From NCBI GenBank assembly GCA_965651905.1, contig CBFGUG010000031.1, forward strand, positions 16,591-80,590: 64,000 bases of DNA, in the 5' to 3' direction. A program made the position numbers and the translations under genes. Shown one piece after another: positions 18,457 through 27,895 of the stretch; within the stretch, counting starts at the first letter, position 1, and the number at the start of each line of letters is the position of its first letter. The notes under the pieces were generated by a model. That model was not told where the DNA came from. It saw only the letters and a list, made by a program, of their open reading frames with translations, and made no database searches. Source of the DNA: SZUA-265 sp965651905. GTDB taxonomy: Bacteria; Myxococcota_A; Polyangia; Polyangiales; Polyangiaceae.

Positions 18457-21411
18457 ATGGTTACTCGAGGCAGGCGTTACGTGATCGTAGGCGACGGCGC
18501 GGCGGGCATGACTGCTGCGCGCGCGTTGCGCATGGCGGACGGGCAAGCGCAAGTGACGTTGGTGTCCGACGATCCCAACCCCGCTTACTTTCGTGCCGCG
18601 CTGACGAACTACTTGCTCGGTGAGTTGCGCGAGGAGCAAATCTGGGCGACGCGCCCCGAGTTTTACGATCAGTATCGTCTGGAGCGTCTGCACGCGCGTT
18701 GTGTTTCGCTGGATGCGCCGCGTGGGCAGCTGCATTTGGGTTACGGCCCGCCGCTGAATTACGACGCATTGTTGCTGGCGGCAGGTGCGCGTTCGCGAGG
18801 TCCCACTTTCGCGGGTGCGGCACTGCACGGCGTGATGACGCTGCGCACGCTGCAAGACACGCGCGGAATGATGGAAGGCATCGCGGCGGGCACGGTGCGC
18901 CAAGCCGTGGTCGTGGGTGGTGGCCCGCTGGCGCTCGAGTGCGCACTGGGGATGCACGCAAGGGGCATCCAAGTGAGCTTGATCGTTCGTGGAGCTTCGT
19001 TTCTGGATGGCACGCTGGACGCCGTGGCTTCGGACCTGCTCGCCGCACGTTTGCGCGCCGCGGGGATCGCTCTGCACCTGAACGAAGAACTCGCAGGCGC
19101 CAACGCGGCTGCAAACGTGCGCGGGCAGAGCCGAGGCTACTCGCAACAAGCCAGTGTCGGTTCAGTCACGACGCGCACTGGAAAGACACTGCCCTGTCAG
19201 TTGGTGGTCGCTGCCATCGGCGTAATTCCGAATACCGAGTGGCTCGAAGGCAGCGGCGTGCAGCTGAATCAGCGTCGAGCGATCATCGTGAACGACCGCA
19301 TGCAGACGTCGTTGGCGAATGTCTACGCTGCGGGAGACATCGTGCACTGGCCGTCGATGGCGCAGCTGTGGGAGCCCGCGCAGGCGCAGGCCAAGGTTGC
19401 GGCAGCCAACATGGTGGGTCAGCCCATGCAGTACGCGCCCGGGGTGCACTACATGGCGACGCGTCTGTTCGATTTGGACTGCGCTAGCCTAGGGCAGATC
19501 ACTGGCGTCGCGGGAGCCGAAGAGCTGGCGGACATGCCCAAGGGCACTGGTCGAATCAACTACCGCAAGTTGGTCATCAAAGACGGCAAGTTGGTTGGCG
19601 CTTTGATGCTCGGGCATCGCGAAGACAAGGTCAGACGACGCGGACGTTGGTTCAAGCGGTTGATCGACGAAGGCCCCGACGTGACTTCCGTCAAAGCGCG
19701 CCTCTTGGACGACGGGTTCGACGTGGCGAGTTGGTTGTCCTCCGCGATGGGGAGCAGGCCCGAAGTACTCGAATCGCCCACGCGTCCAGGTTCATCCACT
19801 CGCGGGCTGACGGGAGTTTCCGCGATGTCGCCAGGTGTGAACATCGCCAAAGGCGCCGAGCTGCGTGGAACCCAAGCGATTAGCTTGACGGGATTGCTGC
19901 AAAGCGGCGGCCTCGCTGCTGGTCGGAAGGACTCCGCCACGGCCGCCATGAAACGCGCGGGTGCGATGTCGGGAGCAGCGGCTACCCAAGGACTGCAAGC
20001 GCTGCTCGCAGGCGGTGCGCTCGGAACCAGCGAAGTGAACAATGACGCGGCAGCGCAAGCCCTCGGCACGCAGGTACTCGCACAGTTCAACCTGCGACCC
20101 GCGACGGCAGCGATCCCGAGAATTCAAGCCAACGCTGCACAGCAAGAGCGTGTAGCACTGCTCAGTTGGAGCGGACAGCGCCGTGAGTTGAGCGGCAGCC
20201 TGTGTCGCATCGGGCGCGCGACTGACAGCGAGATACGTCTCGACGATCCGAGTGTCAGCTTGGTGCACGCACACTTGCAGCGTTCGGCAGGCAAATGGTA
20301 CCTGCGAGACCTCGGGAGTGATGGCGGCACTTGGGTGAACGCTGCACCACTCGTCGTGGCGCGTGCCCTGCAGAGCGGTGACCGCGTCGTCGTCGGGAGT
20401 ACGGAGTTGACGTTCCATTACGCGGGTGACGAACACGTCGTACAGGCGTCGCAGGTGTCGGGGCCGTTGGTGCCGCGTCTCGAAGTGCGATCAGGGCACA
20501 GCGTTGGTCTCAGTTTCGAACTACCCGCCGAAGGGCTGGTGATTGGACGCGATGCGACCTCGTGTCGTCTCTCACTCGATGAAGCGACGTGGGCCCCTCA
20601 GCACGCACGCGTCGTCAAAGTGGGCGCGGGCTTTCAGATCACACGACTTTCGCAACAAGGCGACGTCTGGGTGAACCAGCAGACGTGCAACGTCGGGCAG
20701 AGCTTGCCACTGGCCGAAGGACACCGCGTGCACCTGGGGCATGTGGAGCTTGCATTCACACAGACGCCGATCGCGGCAACGTCAGCAACCATCGCGCAAC
20801 CCGCGTCGCAACATTGGGTGGGAGGCGCTGCCTCGTCTGCCGCGTCAAACAACCCAATCGCTTCACAACCGCAGCCGTCGACGCCGCCACAGGCGCAGGC
20901 GGCATCCTCTCGCACGACCGCCGCCGTCGCGTCTTCGGGGCGCAAAATGCAGGCGTTTGCTGCCGTCGGTCAGCCTCCTGTGAGTGTGCACGCGGCTCCC
21001 GTGAGCGCGTACCAGGCGACAGCGGCTTTCGGTGTGAACCCACAAAGCGCCGCGACAGCGCCGAGCCAGAACGCTGCGGGGACTCAGAAGATTTCGCAAC
21101 CGCCGACGTTGGTCGTGCAATCCGGGCCCAGCCGTGGTCAGATCGTTCCGATCACGGGGTCTCTCACCATCGGCAGTCAGCCAGGGTGCAGCTGGCTGAT
21201 CCAAGATCCGACGATTGCAGGCATGCAGGCGGAGCTTCAATTGAACGCGCATGGCGTTACCATCCGCAACCTGGGTCCTGCAGGCAGCCTGCAAGTAAAC
21301 GCTCGTGATCCAGGCACGACCCCGCTCCAGCTCTCCGCAGGCGATAGAGTTCAGCTCGGTGTGCACACCACGCTGTTGGTGGAAGCTCCGACGCTCGGAG
21401 GCGGCCGATGA
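18457..21411 (+). CDS. FAD/NAD(P)H oxidoreductase fused to three FHA domains
   Basis: 984 residues. Residues 1-310 are a Pyr_redox_2-type flavoprotein: VGDGAAGM binds FAD, VVGGGPLALECALG binds NAD(P)H, and NVYAAGDIV is the second FAD motif. A dimer/accessory region runs to about 410. After a flexible linker come three FHA-like domains: 570-655 with intact GR, SLVHAH and GGTWVN residues; 690-768 with IGR but no Ser before QHARV; 900-980 with IGS and AGMQAEL, so degenerate. Ala/Pro/Gln-rich linkers separate them. Only the first FHA should bind phosphothreonine. It overlaps the Fe-S gene by ATGA, so the proteins probably work together. Confidence 0.9.
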   Translation: MVTRGRRYVIVGDGAAGMTAARALRMADGQAQVTLVSDDPNPAYFRAALTNYLLGELREEQIWATRPEFYDQYRLERLHARCVSLDAPRGQLHLGYGPPLNYDALLLAAGARSRGPTFAGAALHGVMTLRTLQDTRGMMEGIAAGTVRQAVVVGGGPLALECALGMHARGIQVSLIVRGASFLDGTLDAVASDLLAARLRAAGIALHLNEELAGANAAANVRGQSRGYSQQASVGSVTTRTGKTLPCQLVVAAIGVIPNTEWLEGSGVQLNQRRAIIVNDRMQTSLANVYAAGDIVHWPSMAQLWEPAQAQAKVAAANMVGQPMQYAPGVHYMATRLFDLDCASLGQITGVAGAEELADMPKGTGRINYRKLVIKDGKLVGALMLGHREDKVRRRGRWFKRLIDEGPDVTSVKARLLDDGFDVASWLSSAMGSRPEVLESPTRPGSSTRGLTGVSAMSPGVNIAKGAELRGTQAISLTGLLQSGGLAAGRKDSATAAMKRAGAMSGAAATQGLQALLAGGALGTSEVNNDAAAQALGTQVLAQFNLRPATAAIPRIQANAAQQERVALLSWSGQRRELSGSLCRIGRATDSEIRLDDPSVSLVHAHLQRSAGKWYLRDLGSDGGTWVNAAPLVVARALQSGDRVVVGSTELTFHYAGDEHVVQASQVSGPLVPRLEVRSGHSVGLSFELPAEGLVIGRDATSCRLSLDEATWAPQHARVVKVGAGFQITRLSQQGDVWVNQQTCNVGQSLPLAEGHRVHLGHVELAFTQTPIAATSATIAQPASQHWVGGAASSAASNNPIASQPQPSTPPQAQAASSRTTAAVASSGRKMQAFAAVGQPPVSVHAAPVSAYQATAAFGVNPQSAATAPSQNAAGTQKISQPPTLVVQSGPSRGQIVPITGSLTIGSQPGCSWLIQDPTIAGMQAELQLNAHGVTIRNLGPAGSLQVNARDPGTTPLQLSAGDRVQLGVHTTLLVEAPTLGGGR

Positions 21412-23213
21412 CATCACTGTTCGACAGCATCGACGAACGCGCGCTCGACGACGTCACGGCATGTATCGGCTGCAACGACTGCATGCTGGCTTGCCCACTG
21501 CCGCAGTCGCGCAGCATCAGCATCGCGTCGCTCAACGCCGCAGTGAGCGAGCGTGTGATCGACGATGCCGCGGTGATCGACTTCGTCACGGCCTGTACGC
21601 AGTGCCGTCAGTGTGTCCCCGCCTGCCCCGCCGATCTCAGCCGTGCGGACATGGTCTTGTACAACAAGATGAAGGTCGAGGATCAGATCCCCGACCACCC
21701 ATTACCGCTGCAGGTCGGCTCACAGGCGCGAATTTCGAACTGGACGCTCGATGTGCTGACTGGTGAGGTGGCGCAGTTACCGTTGTTTTCGGGGGTCGAT
21801 CAGGCCGACGTACGCCGTCTGCTGCTGACGGTCACGTTGCGTCACCTGCAACCAGGCAACATCATCTGCGAACCTGGAGAATACAACGAACGCCTGTTGG
21901 TCGTGCTGATGGGCGGCCTCGAACAGTTCTCCAAGCTCAGCAAACACAAGCGCGTACGTATCGTAGCTTACTCACCTGGTTCGTTCTTGGGCGAGATGGG
22001 TGTGCTCGCGGACCAACCCGAGCCGTTCGGGATTGCAGCCACCCACGCCAGCGTGATCATGGAGGTGCCCAAGGCGTCCGTGAAGCGGCTGATGCAACGT
22101 TCGCCCGCGTTCGACGCAACGATGAAGGAGCTGTATCGACGTCGGGCGTTGTGGACCCACGCGCAGCGTCCCGAGGCGCTCGGGGGCCTGCCTCCCGGCA
22201 TGATCGAAGAGTTGTTCGACGGCGCGGAACTGATGACGCTGGAGGCTGAACAAACACTGTTTCAGACAGGGGCCCCTCCGACAGACTTGTACTTGGTGCG
22301 AAGCGGCTTCGTGAAAGCGAGCCGCCGCCTGCCCGAAGGCGAACGGGTACTGACCTACTTTCGCGAGGGCGACTGCTTCGGTTTGATTCCGTTGTTGTAT
22401 GGTGAGGCAGGTCACGCATTCGACGCCAGCAGCGCCACCCGCACGGAATTGGTGCGCATCCCTGCCGCAGTGCTGCAGCGGAGCATTCAGCGGCATCCGG
22501 GTTCGTTTGAGGCGCTCACCAAGGGCGCGATGGAAGCCGAACGGGTGGCTCGCTCACCGAACCTCAACCCGCCCATCGTCGAACGTCACTCGAGCATCGG
22601 CACTCACGCCATGCCGCTTTCACCCGAGGTGCTGCTGCAGATGGGTGTGGCCGAGGGTCGTGAAGTGCTCGTGATCGACCAAACCAAGTGCACCTACTGT
22701 CAGAACTGTATTGCCGCGTGTGAACGCCGACACGGCAACAGCCGACTGCAACTGCGCGGGTTGCAAGTCGAACATCTACTGTTCCCGACGGCCTGTCGTC
22801 ATTGCGAAGATCCGCAGTGTTTGCTGTGCAGCGTGAGCGGCATCGTGCGCCACCCGAGCGGCGAAATCGGCATCGTGGAAGACAACTGCATCGGCTGTGG
22901 TGCCTGCGCCGAACGCTGCCCCTACGGCAACATCAGCTTGCACCCCGTAGAGAACGAGAAGCGCGGCTTTTTCTTCGACCTTTGGGATCTCATCCGTGGG
23001 CCACGCGAGCGAGCGAGCGCTCTTGCGGAACTCGAGCCCAGCGTGCCGAAAGTTGCCGTCAAGTGTGACCTGTGCGCCGACCATGCGGACTACGCGTGTG
23101 TGACCGCGTGCCCGACGGGCGCAGCGTTCAGAACGGACCCCAGCGCCAAGCTAGGCGCGGGCGAAATTCTGGGCAGCCCGGCCAATCGAGGGAGTCTCGG
23201 GGGTAACCACTGA
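21408..23213 (+). CDS. Fe-S protein with two CRP-like (cNMP-binding) domains
   Basis: 601 residues. Two CxxCxxCxxxCP motifs (C19-C29 and C63-C73) resemble HdrC/SdhB-type clusters. Two cNMP-binding folds follow at about 117-232 and 260-366; both lack the usual phosphate-cassette Arg (GEMGVLADQPEPFG; CFGLIPLLYG), so the ligand may not be a cyclic nucleotide. From C428 on there are four cysteine groups of the DmsB/NrfC type (CTYCQNCIAAC; CRHCEDPQCLLC; CIGCGACAERC; CDLCADHADYACVTAC). Up to six [4Fe-4S] clusters are expected. No DNA-binding domain is present. The start overlaps the previous gene (ATGA) and the stop overlaps the next (TGATG). Confidence 0.9.
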   Translation: MTSLFDSIDERALDDVTACIGCNDCMLACPLPQSRSISIASLNAAVSERVIDDAAVIDFVTACTQCRQCVPACPADLSRADMVLYNKMKVEDQIPDHPLPLQVGSQARISNWTLDVLTGEVAQLPLFSGVDQADVRRLLLTVTLRHLQPGNIICEPGEYNERLLVVLMGGLEQFSKLSKHKRVRIVAYSPGSFLGEMGVLADQPEPFGIAATHASVIMEVPKASVKRLMQRSPAFDATMKELYRRRALWTHAQRPEALGGLPPGMIEELFDGAELMTLEAEQTLFQTGAPPTDLYLVRSGFVKASRRLPEGERVLTYFREGDCFGLIPLLYGEAGHAFDASSATRTELVRIPAAVLQRSIQRHPGSFEALTKGAMEAERVARSPNLNPPIVERHSSIGTHAMPLSPEVLLQMGVAEGREVLVIDQTKCTYCQNCIAACERRHGNSRLQLRGLQVEHLLFPTACRHCEDPQCLLCSVSGIVRHPSGEIGIVEDNCIGCGACAERCPYGNISLHPVENEKRGFFFDLWDLIRGPRERASALAELEPSVPKVAVKCDLCADHADYACVTACPTGAAFRTDPSAKLGAGEILGSPANRGSLGGNH

Positions 23214-25654
23214 TGGCAACTCAGGTGGGAACCCAGCCACGAACTCAGCGGGCAACTGAGCGCGCCAAAGCACTAGGGCTGCACCGAAACCTGCGCGTGA
23301 GCGAACGCTGGGCGCTGTGGTTGCTGCTGTCGATCGTGCTGATCGCGCTGCTGACGTTGCTGCTCGTGCTGACGCTGCAAGGGCGGTTTTCCAACCTGCA
23401 ACCAGATCACTGGGCGCCCATCGCCCGGGGCTATACCGCCACGGGCGAGGTCCTGGGCTGGACGGCAGCCATCGCCGCGCTGTTGTGTTTTGGCTTCTCG
23501 CTGCGCAAGCGTTGGCTGCAAGAGCGAATGCCGATCCTTCGCGGCACCATGATGGGCTGGCTTTGGATCCATGTGTTCGCCGGGCTGATAGCGCTGGTTG
23601 CAGCGCTGTTGCACGCCGGGGTCGGCCTGTTCGACGAGCGTTTTTCGACGGGCAAGCTGATCTTCTGGACGCTGGTGCTGGCCTCGCTATCGGGGTTGAT
23701 TTGGCGCCTGGTCTACACGATCGTACCCGCCGGGGTAGCGGCCAAGATCGGCAACTACTCGAAAGCCGCGAGCGAGGAACGTGCGCATCAACAAGCGCTC
23801 GAGATCGAAAAACTGGCCGCAGGTGGCTCCGCACAGCTTCACCAATACAAGGACTGGCTGCTGCAGACGCCACGTAGTGCCCACGAGATGACACAAGCGC
23901 AGGCCGCCTTCGCAAACTCGGCTGAAGCTGCGGTGTTCTCCCAGCTCTGCGCCTTGGCTCAGAGTCGCGACCGCGCGCTGGCGCGCCGGGTTTTGCAGGG
24001 TCAAGCCGTCAGCAAGCTGCAGGGCTGGCGACTCGTCCACGTGCCGCTATCGCTGGCGTTCGTCGTGCTGCTGCCTGTGCACGTCGTCGAAGTGTACGAC
24101 GTAGCCCCCAAGCTTCTACCCCCGAGCGCTCGCGTGAACTTTCCGGATACACCACGGGTTTCGGGCCACCACGATCCCGAGGAATGCGGACGTTGCCACA
24201 AGACCATTTACGACCAGTGGAAACACTCGATGCACGCGTACGCGATGGCCAGCCCGATCACGATTGCTGAAAACAACCAAGTGATCGAACGCGAGCTCGC
24301 CAACGCCGACAGCCCCGACCCGAAGCGCATCTGCGTCAACTGTCATGGGCCTATCGACACCGAGCTCGCCCAGGCCGACATCTTGCCGTTCGCTGGCGGC
24401 GAAGCCATGAACCGCGGAGTGACTTGCACCACGTGCCATCAGATGACAGGCCCGTCTCGCCCAGCTAGCGGCGGGTTCACGGACGGCGTGATCGCGGGGC
24501 TCGAGCGTGGACGCGTCATGTATGGACCCATCGCTGGAGCGGTCGGTAACCCCTACCACCAAAGTCGACTCAGCCCGACGATGGCGAAGGACCCCACCCA
24601 CATCTGCCAGAACTGCCACGAGGTTCACTACGATCGCGACAATACGGGCCTGGTCGAAAAGGGGCACGACTTGGTGTTGCAGACGACCTATCGCGAGTAC
24701 CTGGAGTATCGCGAAAACGGTGGTGCCTTCACTTGTAGCGAATGTCACATGCCCGTCATCGCAGGCCTCACGCGCATGGCGGACTCCGCTAGAATTCCCT
24801 TCGATCAAGATAGACAGGCGCCACCGCGCGAGGTGCACGATCACTCGTTCGTGGGGGTCGACTACCCCATCGACAAGCCGGGCAGCGCCGACCCCCACCG
24901 CGAAAAACGCGTCGATCTTCTCCGAAGAGGCGCAGCGTTGTCTGCCTCCGCCATTCGCTTCGACCCTCAGACCCGTCGCGCCTCGATCGACATCAGCATC
25001 AGCAACGTCGGCTCGGGCCACAATCTGCCGACGGGGTTCGCCTTTGCCCGTCAAATGTGGGTCGAGCTGATGGTGGGTGACGAGTCACGCCGCTTGTTGT
25101 TCGGCTCGGGCATCTTGAAGAACAACACGGACGATCTGTGTGACGCGAACATCTTCGACGATGCGAACAGCCCGATTCGCGAGTTCATGGTGGGCTGCAA
25201 GAAGTCAGATCCGCAGCTAGTGAACATACAGCTCAAATTGGTCGACAAGGCCGACATTCTGCGCGACGCCCAGCGTAATCCCGTCGAGAACGAAAAGGGT
25301 GAACTCATCCCGATCGCCGCCGAGGGCGCGAGCGAGCAGTCGATTCAGCGGGTCGCAGGCAACCCCGTGGCACGCAAGCGACCGAGCGATGGTCAGCTGC
25401 TGACACCGATCGAAGCGGGCAAGACTCGCCGCTACTCGTACACCTGGGTCGTTCCAGCAGGCGTGACACAGATGAATGCACGCGCGCGACTGATGTTCCG
25501 CAACTTGCCGCCGTACTTCTTGCGTGACATTGCCGACCATCAACCGCCTGACGAAGTGCCCAGACTGGCGCCGATGATCAGCAACCTCGACGTGGTGGAG
25601 ATGGCTAGTACGACCAGCAAGTTGGTCGTCCCGCCTGCTGGTGACCCGCGCTAG
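23213..25654 (+). CDS. Membrane di-heme b / penta-heme c cytochrome
   Basis: 813 residues. Five hydrophobic helices (33-57, 77-97, 113-136, 149-171, 275-297) would put the C-terminal half in the periplasm if the N-terminus is inside. Helices three and five each carry His-x13-His (H120/H134 and H276/H290), the spacing used for two stacked b hemes. The C-terminal part holds five CxxCH sites at about 325, 374, 405, 465 and 508, in a cytochrome c-554-like region, followed by a beta-rich domain (NVGSGHNLPTGFAF). A charged, helical stretch of about 100 residues lies between helices four and five. The gene is fused translationally to the Fe-S gene (TGATG), so electrons likely pass flavin to Fe-S to heme b to heme c. 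Confidence 0.9.
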   Translation: MATQVGTQPRTQRATERAKALGLHRNLRVSERWALWLLLSIVLIALLTLLLVLTLQGRFSNLQPDHWAPIARGYTATGEVLGWTAAIAALLCFGFSLRKRWLQERMPILRGTMMGWLWIHVFAGLIALVAALLHAGVGLFDERFSTGKLIFWTLVLASLSGLIWRLVYTIVPAGVAAKIGNYSKAASEERAHQQALEIEKLAAGGSAQLHQYKDWLLQTPRSAHEMTQAQAAFANSAEAAVFSQLCALAQSRDRALARRVLQGQAVSKLQGWRLVHVPLSLAFVVLLPVHVVEVYDVAPKLLPPSARVNFPDTPRVSGHHDPEECGRCHKTIYDQWKHSMHAYAMASPITIAENNQVIERELANADSPDPKRICVNCHGPIDTELAQADILPFAGGEAMNRGVTCTTCHQMTGPSRPASGGFTDGVIAGLERGRVMYGPIAGAVGNPYHQSRLSPTMAKDPTHICQNCHEVHYDRDNTGLVEKGHDLVLQTTYREYLEYRENGGAFTCSECHMPVIAGLTRMADSARIPFDQDRQAPPREVHDHSFVGVDYPIDKPGSADPHREKRVDLLRRGAALSASAIRFDPQTRRASIDISISNVGSGHNLPTGFAFARQMWVELMVGDESRRLLFGSGILKNNTDDLCDANIFDDANSPIREFMVGCKKSDPQLVNIQLKLVDKADILRDAQRNPVENEKGELIPIAAEGASEQSIQRVAGNPVARKRPSDGQLLTPIEAGKTRRYSYTWVVPAGVTQMNARARLMFRNLPPYFLRDIADHQPPDEVPRLAPMISNLDVVEMASTTSKLVVPPAGDPR

Positions 25655-25717
25655 CTGGTGTCCCGAGAACCGTGACACTAGGCAAAAGGGGTGTTCGCGT
25701 GCGAACGTGCCAAAGCG

Positions 25718-26857
25718 ATGTCGAACCCGCGGGCACGTATAGGCATTTGGTTCGGGATCATCCTCGTGCTGATGGGGCTCGCTTACTGGACGGGCAAGCA
25801 GCGCGTGTTGTCGAGGCAGCGCGGAGGGACCTCGGGTACGCCCAGTTCGTCAGCGAGCGCTGCCGCAGGTTTCGAGGGCGCGGACGGCTGGTTCGACTAC
25901 GTCGCCTGGACGAAGCGGCAGTCACTCGACGAAAGCCCGTGGCTGGACGTTCCCATCTCTGACTTCGCGAGCGCGCAACAACGAGCGCGCGACGAGTTTC
26001 GCAAACGTCATGTCTTTGCATACGACACGGCGATACACACCATCGCTGCCACACCTGTGGAAACGAAGGACGACTACTCGATTCAAGAATGGCACGCTCA
26101 GGTGAACGGAAAGAGGGTGTTTCGATACTTCAAACTGCGCCCCACCAACTTGGTTCGGGATGCAGCGACGGTCGTCGTGTTCATGGGACACGGCAAGGTC
26201 GAACAAGTACTCTCAGGTCGCAAGAGCTACCAACGCGCCGCAGCAAGTGAACTAGCGCAGCAGGGCTATGTCGTGTACGCGATGGAGAACGTGGCGATGG
26301 GTCCCACCGACTCGCGCGATACCCACCTCGCGCTGGATTCGGTGCTCAGCCTGACGGGCCACACGTGGTACTCTCTGTTGTTTGCGCACCAACTATTCCT
26401 ACTCGACGTCGTGTTCGACGATCCAGAGGTGGACGCGAATGCAGTAGGCGTCGCGGGTGTGTCCACAGGGGGGTTGTTGGCACTGAGTGCGGCGGCGTTG
26501 GATCCGCGGGTGCGCGCGGCATCTGTGCACGGAATTTTCGCGAGCCTAGCGGACAGCTTCGGGCGCGATCACGCCGAGCACTGCAGGTGCGGCAGCATCG
26601 ACGGCTTGCTGCCTCACTTCGACCTGCCAGAGCTAGCCGTGTTGGTCGCGCCGCGCCCGTTACACTTCAACAACAATCAGAGCGATGGATTTCCGCCTAG
26701 TGACGCAAAGGCAGCGCTGCGAGGAGTCCGCGCGGTGTATGAACGCTTGGGAGCCCCGGGCCCCATCTTTACGAGTCCCAAGGGGAAACACAGTTTCGCT
26801 ACGCGCGAAGCTATGACGTTTCTCGAGGAAGCGCTTCGGCGAGACGAAGCGCCTTGA
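25718..26857 (+). CDS. Membrane-anchored alpha/beta hydrolase
   Basis: 379 residues with one N-terminal helix (about 8-25). The catalytic Ser is residue 249 in the elbow GVSTGG; PRPLHFNNNQSDG probably carries the acidic-residue loop and GKHSF the catalytic His. The overall order is that of dienelactone hydrolase / acetyl-xylan-esterase-like enzymes; the substrate is unknown. The frame opens at a GTG at 25691 that would add nine residues; I chose the ATG at 25718. It starts 63 bp after the cytochrome gene but I see no functional link. Confidence 0.8.
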   Translation: MSNPRARIGIWFGIILVLMGLAYWTGKQRVLSRQRGGTSGTPSSSASAAAGFEGADGWFDYVAWTKRQSLDESPWLDVPISDFASAQQRARDEFRKRHVFAYDTAIHTIAATPVETKDDYSIQEWHAQVNGKRVFRYFKLRPTNLVRDAATVVVFMGHGKVEQVLSGRKSYQRAAASELAQQGYVVYAMENVAMGPTDSRDTHLALDSVLSLTGHTWYSLLFAHQLFLLDVVFDDPEVDANAVGVAGVSTGGLLALSAAALDPRVRAASVHGIFASLADSFGRDHAEHCRCGSIDGLLPHFDLPELAVLVAPRPLHFNNNQSDGFPPSDAKAALRGVRAVYERLGAPGPIFTSPKGKHSFATREAMTFLEEALRRDEAP

Positions 26858-26914
26858 CCCAGAACGAGCCCGTACCGCCCTCCCCAGGCCAAACCAGGAC
26901 GCCGTCAGCTGGGA

Positions 26915-27895
26915 TCATCCGGGAAAGCTGTTGGCGGGGTTTCCTTCGATCATGATTTTGTAGAGGTGTACGGCCGACGTACCCGAGGTTTGAAAGCACA
27001 TCCGCCTCAAGTGAACCCCACCAATCGGGTTGCCTTTGATGTCGCAGCACCCCTTGGCGCACGTGCGCGTTCCCCCCGGGTAGATCCCCTTTGGGTAGTG
27101 TTCTTTGACGTGACGCCGAAACTCAGCCGAACCATGAAGCTGCACGAAGCGCTTCTTGGCGCCCTTCGTGTGGTCCTCGATCACGATGGTGGATCGGGGA
27201 TCGACGTACTCGTGTTCGGGGATCTCATCACCCTCGGTCGAGAGGAACCACTTGACGACGCTTTGAGCGGCGGCGTCGACCGCGGGTAACGACTTGTGTA
27301 AATCTTTGGCAAGTTCGATGAACTCTGGCGTCTGCTTGGCCTTAGCAAAATCATCGTGAAGGGACGCAGCGAGGATTCTTTCACGACACAGTGCACAGTC
27401 CTTGGTCGACAAGGTTGCGAGCGCTGCGACGCCCTCCCGGACCTTGTCTTGCAGCACCAAGGTGCGCGCGACGTTGTAACGTGCGAACACATTGCCAGGA
27501 TCGAGTTCGACGGCGCGGCGGTACTGTATCTCGGCGGCTGCATAGTCCTTCGCCTCGTCGATGATGTCGCCTGCTTTGTCCGCGTCCTTGGATGCTTTGA
27601 TTTGATCTACTGGGCGGGGGCCGCGGTCGAGCGGCGGAAGAGCGTCTGCTGGCGTTGGTGCCGCACTCGGAGTCGTGGTCACAGCGGGTGCCGTCGTGGT
27701 CGGCGCGCCCTTGGGAGGCGCATCGGCCCCCTCAGTGCGCGCGCTGGTGTCACGATCTTCTTGTTGGGTAGGCGGCGCAGGCTGGTCGTTTCCGTCGCCC
27801 TCACCCAACTCGAGTAGTTTGCAGCCGGGAGCCCCGAAAGCGATCAAGGTCAACCCCAGCGCCGCGCGCGCGATGAATGAAACGTATGGCCGCAT
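26915..27895 (-). CDS. Lipoprotein with TPR-like segment
   Basis: 326 residues. The signal peptide ends in a lipobox at GAPGCKL. A long Pro/Thr/Ala linker (to about 100) leads to a TPR-like pair of helices (AAEIQYRRAVELDPGNVFAR), then a Cys-containing region (CALCRERIL; CAKGCCDIKG) that ends in KIMIEGNPANSFPG. I recognise no catalytic motif. The Cys pattern suggests disulphides or metal binding outside the cytoplasm. It is convergent with the hydrolase at 25718. Confidence 0.75.
   Translation of the reverse strand: MRPYVSFIARAALGLTLIAFGAPGCKLLELGEGDGNDQPAPPTQQEDRDTSARTEGADAPPKGAPTTTAPAVTTTPSAAPTPADALPPLDRGPRPVDQIKASKDADKAGDIIDEAKDYAAAEIQYRRAVELDPGNVFARYNVARTLVLQDKVREGVAALATLSTKDCALCRERILAASLHDDFAKAKQTPEFIELAKDLHKSLPAVDAAAQSVVKWFLSTEGDEIPEHEYVDPRSTIVIEDHTKGAKKRFVQLHGSAEFRRHVKEHYPKGIYPGGTRTCAKGCCDIKGNPIGGVHLRRMCFQTSGTSAVHLYKIMIEGNPANSFPG

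Noticed and set aside
21408..23213. CRP/FNR-type transcription factor
   Set aside because: The CRP-like folds lack a helix-turn-helix and are surrounded by Fe-S cluster motifs.
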